In this document: one piece after another, positions 5,617 to 8,269 of the stretch
How the letters are laid out: each line of letters opens with the position of its first letter
Position numbering within the stretch: position 1 is the first letter of the stretch
Source: Candidatus Omnitrophota bacterium
Lineage (GTDB): Bacteria; Omnitrophota; Gorgyraeia; B26-G9
Length of the DNA stretch: 8,269 nucleotides
Assembly: GCA_023136735.1 (NCBI GenBank)
Contig: JAGLQQ010000113.1
Coordinates: 1 to 8,269 of the forward strand
Reading direction: 5' to 3'
The notes under the pieces: model-generated
What the model was told of the DNA's origin: nothing
Seen by the model: the letters and a program-made list of their open reading frames with translations, nothing else
Database searches by the model: none
Made by a program: the position numbers and the translations under genes

Positions 5617-5740
5617 TAATCATTGTATGCCAATGATTATCCGCCAGTTTTCACCAAAAAGATAAGCGGACAAGTGTTAGGAGGATGTTACGCCGAAGGT
5701 GAAACGTGAAGATGCTATGGGTATAAACCCATAGAACTTC
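5617..5740 (+). ncRNA. Structured intergenic leader upstream of the TPR-PDZ lipoprotein gene
   Basis: The 185-bp gap before the lipoprotein gene is packed with complementary segments. There is a hairpin TAATCATTG-TATGC-CAATGATTA (5617-5639), and TCCGC (5640-5644) pairs with GCGGA (5666-5670). TTTCACC (5649-5655), in the loop of the latter, can pair with GGTGAAA (5698-5704), giving a possible pseudoknot. A hairpin CTATGGGT-ATAA-ACCCATAG (5715-5734) is extended by TGAAG/CTTCA outside an internal loop. GCCGAAGGTGAAAC faintly recalls one glycine-riboswitch segment, but the other conserved parts are missing. The folded part ends about 27 nt before the AGGAGG at 5767. This could be a cis-regulatory RNA setting the lipoprotein level, or a decayed intergenic repeat. 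Confidence 0.35.
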
Positions 5741-5778
5741 ATTTATAGTTGTATTAATTGTAAATCAGGAGGCCAAGT

Positions 5779-7227
5779 ATGAAGTTTTTTGGAAAGAACA
5801 TGTTGATTGGGATGCTTATTTTATTAGCGGGCTGTACTTTTTCAAACAGAAAATTTAGTTTAAAATATGATCTTAGGACATTAGCAAAAGATTCTTCCCA
5901 GGGAAATGAGGCTCAGCTTTATAAAGATTTTTCAGAATACGGGAGTATGGGTATTACCGCATTAATAAACAAAGCTGCCAAGGAGCCGGATAATGACGCG
6001 CTTTTAACTGTATTGGCTAAGGTTGAATACAACCAGGGTGAATTTAGAAAAGCGCTTTCTCATATTGATAAAGCGATTGATATAAAGAATTACGGCATGA
6101 TGGGAATGCGCATTGCAGTAGAAGGGGCAGCTATAATGACTATGAATATCGCTCAGGCTCTTCTTGTAAATGATTTTAAAGAAAAATATAAAACAAAAGC
6201 CTGCCGTATTGTAGAGATAGAAAAAGACGGCCCGGCTGATAAGGCGGGCTTAAAGGTGGGAGACAAGCTTATTTCTATAGATAATATTAATCTGCAAAAT
6301 TATGCCATGGTTGAATCTAAGCTTGAAAAATATATAAAGGGAAAACAGCCTGGTGTTTCTGTTGAAATTCGTAAATATGGGCCGCCTAAGAGAACCACGC
6401 TCATATTAGGACAATTCAATGACCCCCGTCTTCCATATAAATTGGCATTAAAATCATTATTGCTGGTGAAAATTGGGAGTATGGATGAAGCGCTAGAATG
6501 CGCGCGGAAATCATTGGATAATAATATGTCTCATAAAATGAGTGAATTACGGGCAAAACAGGCAATGGGGAAAATTTATATTGCTTGGGGAAAGTATGCG
6601 GATGCGCTCAATGTTCTAAGTGGTCTAGAAGAGACAATTGATGTGTGTATGCTAAAGGCTGCGGCTTATGCCAGGCAAGGAGATTTTAATAAAGCAATAA
6701 GATTGTATGAAGAAAAGATTATCGATAATAAATCGCTTGATATTGAGGAACATAAAGAGTTGCTTAAAGTATTCGCGCCTGAGGTTAAGAATATGCTTAA
6801 TAAGGCAAAACAGCTCGAAGATAAAGGTAAATTCCAAGAGGCACTTGATGAATATTCTAAGGCGATGCTGTTTATGGGCAAGGATGATAAAGAAAAGATA
6901 AGGAATGAGTTATTTCAAATCACCTCTAATATGACTTCTCCTCCTGAGATCTCTGAAGCAGCGCGTAAGTACGCGTTGAGAGCAAAGCTGTTGGTAAAAG
7001 AGGGAAAATTCAAGGATGCTATCGCGGAATTTAAAAAAGCGATAGTGGCGGCTCCTTATTCGGCAAAGCTGTATTTAGACAATGCGCTTGTTTTGGGTGA
7101 GCTTGAGGATTATAAACAGGCAATAGAGCAGATGAATATTTATATCAAGGCTGTTCCCCAGGCGCCTAATATCCGCGAGGCCGAGGATCAGATTATAAAA
7201 TGGGAGTTAAAATCAGAGCAGAAATAG
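5779..7227 (+). CDS. TPR-PDZ-TPR lipoprotein (paralogue B)
   Basis: 482 residues. AGGAGG (5767-5772) lies 6 bases before the ATG. The N-terminus is a lipoprotein signal: positive start, hydrophobic core and lipobox LLAGC, with C19 as the probable lipidated residue. T20 at +2 is not aspartate, so by the E. coli rule it would go to the outer membrane. TPR-like helices come first (about 55-103, NQGEFRKALSHIDKAI). A PDZ domain follows (about 138-210), with CRIVEIEKDGPADKAGLKVGDKLISID, a textbook PDZ ligand-groove and turn pattern. Between them lies an extra segment of about 30 residues (112-136) absent from paralogue A. TPRs continue from 218 to the end. Residues 339-474 align without gaps to 315-450 of paralogue A with only about 15 differences, whereas the N-terminal halves share little beyond architecture. 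Inference: a membrane-anchored partner of soluble paralogue A, possibly forming a mixed complex. No protease or other enzymatic motif is visible. Confidence 0.9.
   Translation: MKFFGKNMLIGMLILLAGCTFSNRKFSLKYDLRTLAKDSSQGNEAQLYKDFSEYGSMGITALINKAAKEPDNDALLTVLAKVEYNQGEFRKALSHIDKAIDIKNYGMMGMRIAVEGAAIMTMNIAQALLVNDFKEKYKTKACRIVEIEKDGPADKAGLKVGDKLISIDNINLQNYAMVESKLEKYIKGKQPGVSVEIRKYGPPKRTTLILGQFNDPRLPYKLALKSLLLVKIGSMDEALECARKSLDNNMSHKMSELRAKQAMGKIYIAWGKYADALNVLSGLEETIDVCMLKAAAYARQGDFNKAIRLYEEKIIDNKSLDIEEHKELLKVFAPEVKNMLNKAKQLEDKGKFQEALDEYSKAMLFMGKDDKEKIRNELFQITSNMTSPPEISEAARKYALRAKLLVKEGKFKDAIAEFKKAIVAAPYSAKLYLDNALVLGELEDYKQAIEQMNIYIKAVPQAPNIREAEDQIIKWELKSEQK
7018..7174 (+). repeat. 157-bp direct repeat, copy 2 (in paralogue B)
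   Basis: Perfect match to 5381-5537, encoding residues 414-465 of paralogue B. The copies lie 1637 bp apart in the same orientation and reading frame, so recombination between them would fuse the two genes in frame. Confidence 0.95.
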
Positions 7228-7242
7228 AAAAGGATTAAGAAT

Positions 7243-8154
7243 ATGCGAAATAAAACACTTAAGAGCTTATTTTATTTATCAGCGATTTTAATGTTATTTA
7301 GTATTGTTGTTTGCCATACGGTTTTTGCTCAAGGCGAGCAGAATATAAAAAAAAACTTTATGACCAGTATTGCGGACGATATTGAAAAAACAAAAAATGA
7401 TCTGTCAAAGCAGATAGAAATAATAGAAGGCAATATTCAAGGCGCGAAAAATCTTATTTCTCAAGCTCAAAAAGAGAGTAATAAAGAAGCAGAAGATATT
7501 GGTTCTCAGGCACTGTCAATTGCTGTTGCGGCAAAGGAAAAGGCATTTCAAGAAAAATCAGAGCTGGAGAAAACAATAAAAAATATAAGGAAAAGGTTAT
7601 CTAAACTAGCTGATAGCGATTTTCCCATAAACTCGGTTGTTACTGGTTATTCCGGGGAGGTGTCTTATTATTCAAAAAAGCTAGGCAAAGAAGTTTCTTT
7701 ATCTAAAAACCCAATTACTTATCTGGAATCAGGGGACCGGATTATCACCGGGAAAAATGGAAATGTTCAGATATATTGTTTTGAAGGCAGCGGCAAGGTG
7801 GAGATCGGGGAAAATACGATTCTTGGCATGAAGAATGATGACGGGGTTTTAGACCTGATTTCCGGACAGATTAATTTAAAGGTTAAAAAAATCAAAAAGA
7901 AAATAAAAGAATATTTAGATAATCACCCCTACATGGTGCGTACTCCTACTGCGGCTATTGCTATTAGAGGAACGGAATTTGCTGTGTTTGTGGATAAATC
8001 CAAAGCTACGGATATTTTTGTTTTTGAGGGTAGCGTTGAAGTAATAGACGTTAATGACAAAGATGAGAAAAACATAGTAATTGTTAATGAAGGATATCAA
8101 GTGCATGTAACTGGTCAGGGGCAGATCAAAGACGTCAACAGCATAGATATCTAG
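7243..8154 (+). CDS. Exported FecR-domain protein with N-terminal coiled coil
   Basis: 303 residues, starting 15 bases after the lipoprotein stop. AAAGGA (7229-7234) is 8 bases before the ATG, so it is surely in the same operon. A Sec signal peptide spans 1-29 (core 9-25, probable cut after VFA). Residues about 40-122 are charged, heptad-like helix (coiled coil). Residues about 130-290 form a FecR-type beta domain: GDRIITGKNGNVQIYC (164-179), LDLISGQINLKV (203-214), the signature RTPTAAIAIRGTEF (233-246) and the closing VFEGSVEV (260-267). Known of the family: FecR domains occur in inner-membrane anti-sigma regulators with a cytoplasmic N-terminal segment and one transmembrane helix. This protein lacks that layout and no sigma factor gene is adjacent. 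It more resembles the secreted FecR-domain proteins of other diderms, where the domain is thought to be a binding or structural module. Function unknown; a cell-surface or periplasmic binding role is inference. Confidence 0.88.
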   Translation: MRNKTLKSLFYLSAILMLFSIVVCHTVFAQGEQNIKKNFMTSIADDIEKTKNDLSKQIEIIEGNIQGAKNLISQAQKESNKEAEDIGSQALSIAVAAKEKAFQEKSELEKTIKNIRKRLSKLADSDFPINSVVTGYSGEVSYYSKKLGKEVSLSKNPITYLESGDRIITGKNGNVQIYCFEGSGKVEIGENTILGMKNDDGVLDLISGQINLKVKKIKKKIKEYLDNHPYMVRTPTAAIAIRGTEFAVFVDKSKATDIFVFEGSVEVIDVNDKDEKNIVIVNEGYQVHVTGQGQIKDVNSIDI

Positions 8155-8196
8155 GTAATCAAAGATATAGTTCTAAAGTATACCAGACAGCGCAGC

Positions 8197-8232
8197 AAAA
8201 AAATAACCCCCTTTTTTAAGGGGGTATTTTTT
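8197..8232. terminator. Bidirectional intrinsic terminator closing the operon
   Basis: AAAAAAATA (8197-8205) and CCCCC (8207-8211) pair with GGGGG (8220-8224) and TATTTTTT (8225-8232), with A8206 bulged and a TTTTTTAA loop. It starts 42 bp after the FecR-domain gene and ends the four-gene transcript. It is nearly the same sequence as the terminator at 2583-2619, including a preceding GCAGC. Confidence 0.88.
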
Positions 8233-8269
8233 GGGTCATTCTGAACTTAAGTTGAATAGATTACTATAA

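Noticed and set aside
5681..5740. Glycine riboswitch
   Set aside because: CGCCGAAGGTGAAAC resembles one conserved segment, but the flanking P1 strands and the CTCTCAGGCAAAAGGACAG-type element are absent, and the downstream gene is unrelated to glycine.
8236..8269. GTCATTCTGAACTT... as a dispersed intergenic repeat
   Set aside because: It resembles repeats beginning TCATTCTGA seen in many environmental genomes, and contains the palindrome AACTTAAGTT, but the window ends before it can be judged.

Overview
The window looks like an AT-rich chromosomal segment from a diderm (Gram-negative-type) bacterium. It encodes three proteins with Sec signal peptides and one with a lipobox (LLAGC). TPR, PDZ and FecR-type domains combined with a serine recombinase of the type ending in a 'RIDQIMNMLLISPRIQEEILF' tail suggest an uncultured lineage such as Omnitrophota. 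That placement is a guess from protein style; no marker gene is present.

Layout. (1) 1-458, minus strand: the C-terminal third of a serine recombinase, closed upstream by an in-frame stop and without a start codon, so probably a broken mobile-element gene. (2) 496-2284, plus strand: a hipBA toxin-antitoxin module. The XRE antitoxin and HipA kinase genes overlap by 4 bp. In front lies a consensus-like promoter and four regularly spaced copies of ATCA-N4-TGAT, very likely the antitoxin's operators. (3) 2285-2943: about 660 bp without a convincing gene. It holds a GC-rich island of nested palindromes, a promoter-like sequence running straight into a strong bidirectional terminator, a 94-bp tandem duplication carrying a small degraded reading frame, and a probable promoter for the next operon. 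(4) 2944-8154: four plus-strand genes for exported proteins. These are a coiled-coil protein, a periplasmic TPR-PDZ-TPR protein, its paralogous TPR-PDZ-TPR lipoprotein, and a coiled-coil FecR-domain protein. A second terminator, nearly identical to the first, closes the block.

How the parts work together. The hipBA unit is a self-contained, autoregulated module, and next to a recombinase remnant it looks like mobile cargo or scar material. The four-gene block looks like a cell-envelope scaffold or assembly system built from protein-interaction modules, with no recognisable enzyme. Its paralogous genes share a 157-bp perfectly identical stretch, which suggests recent gene conversion. Two of its intergenic gaps contain inverted repeats or folded RNA that may tune expression within the operon. 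Its function is unknown; it is the best candidate here for something undescribed.
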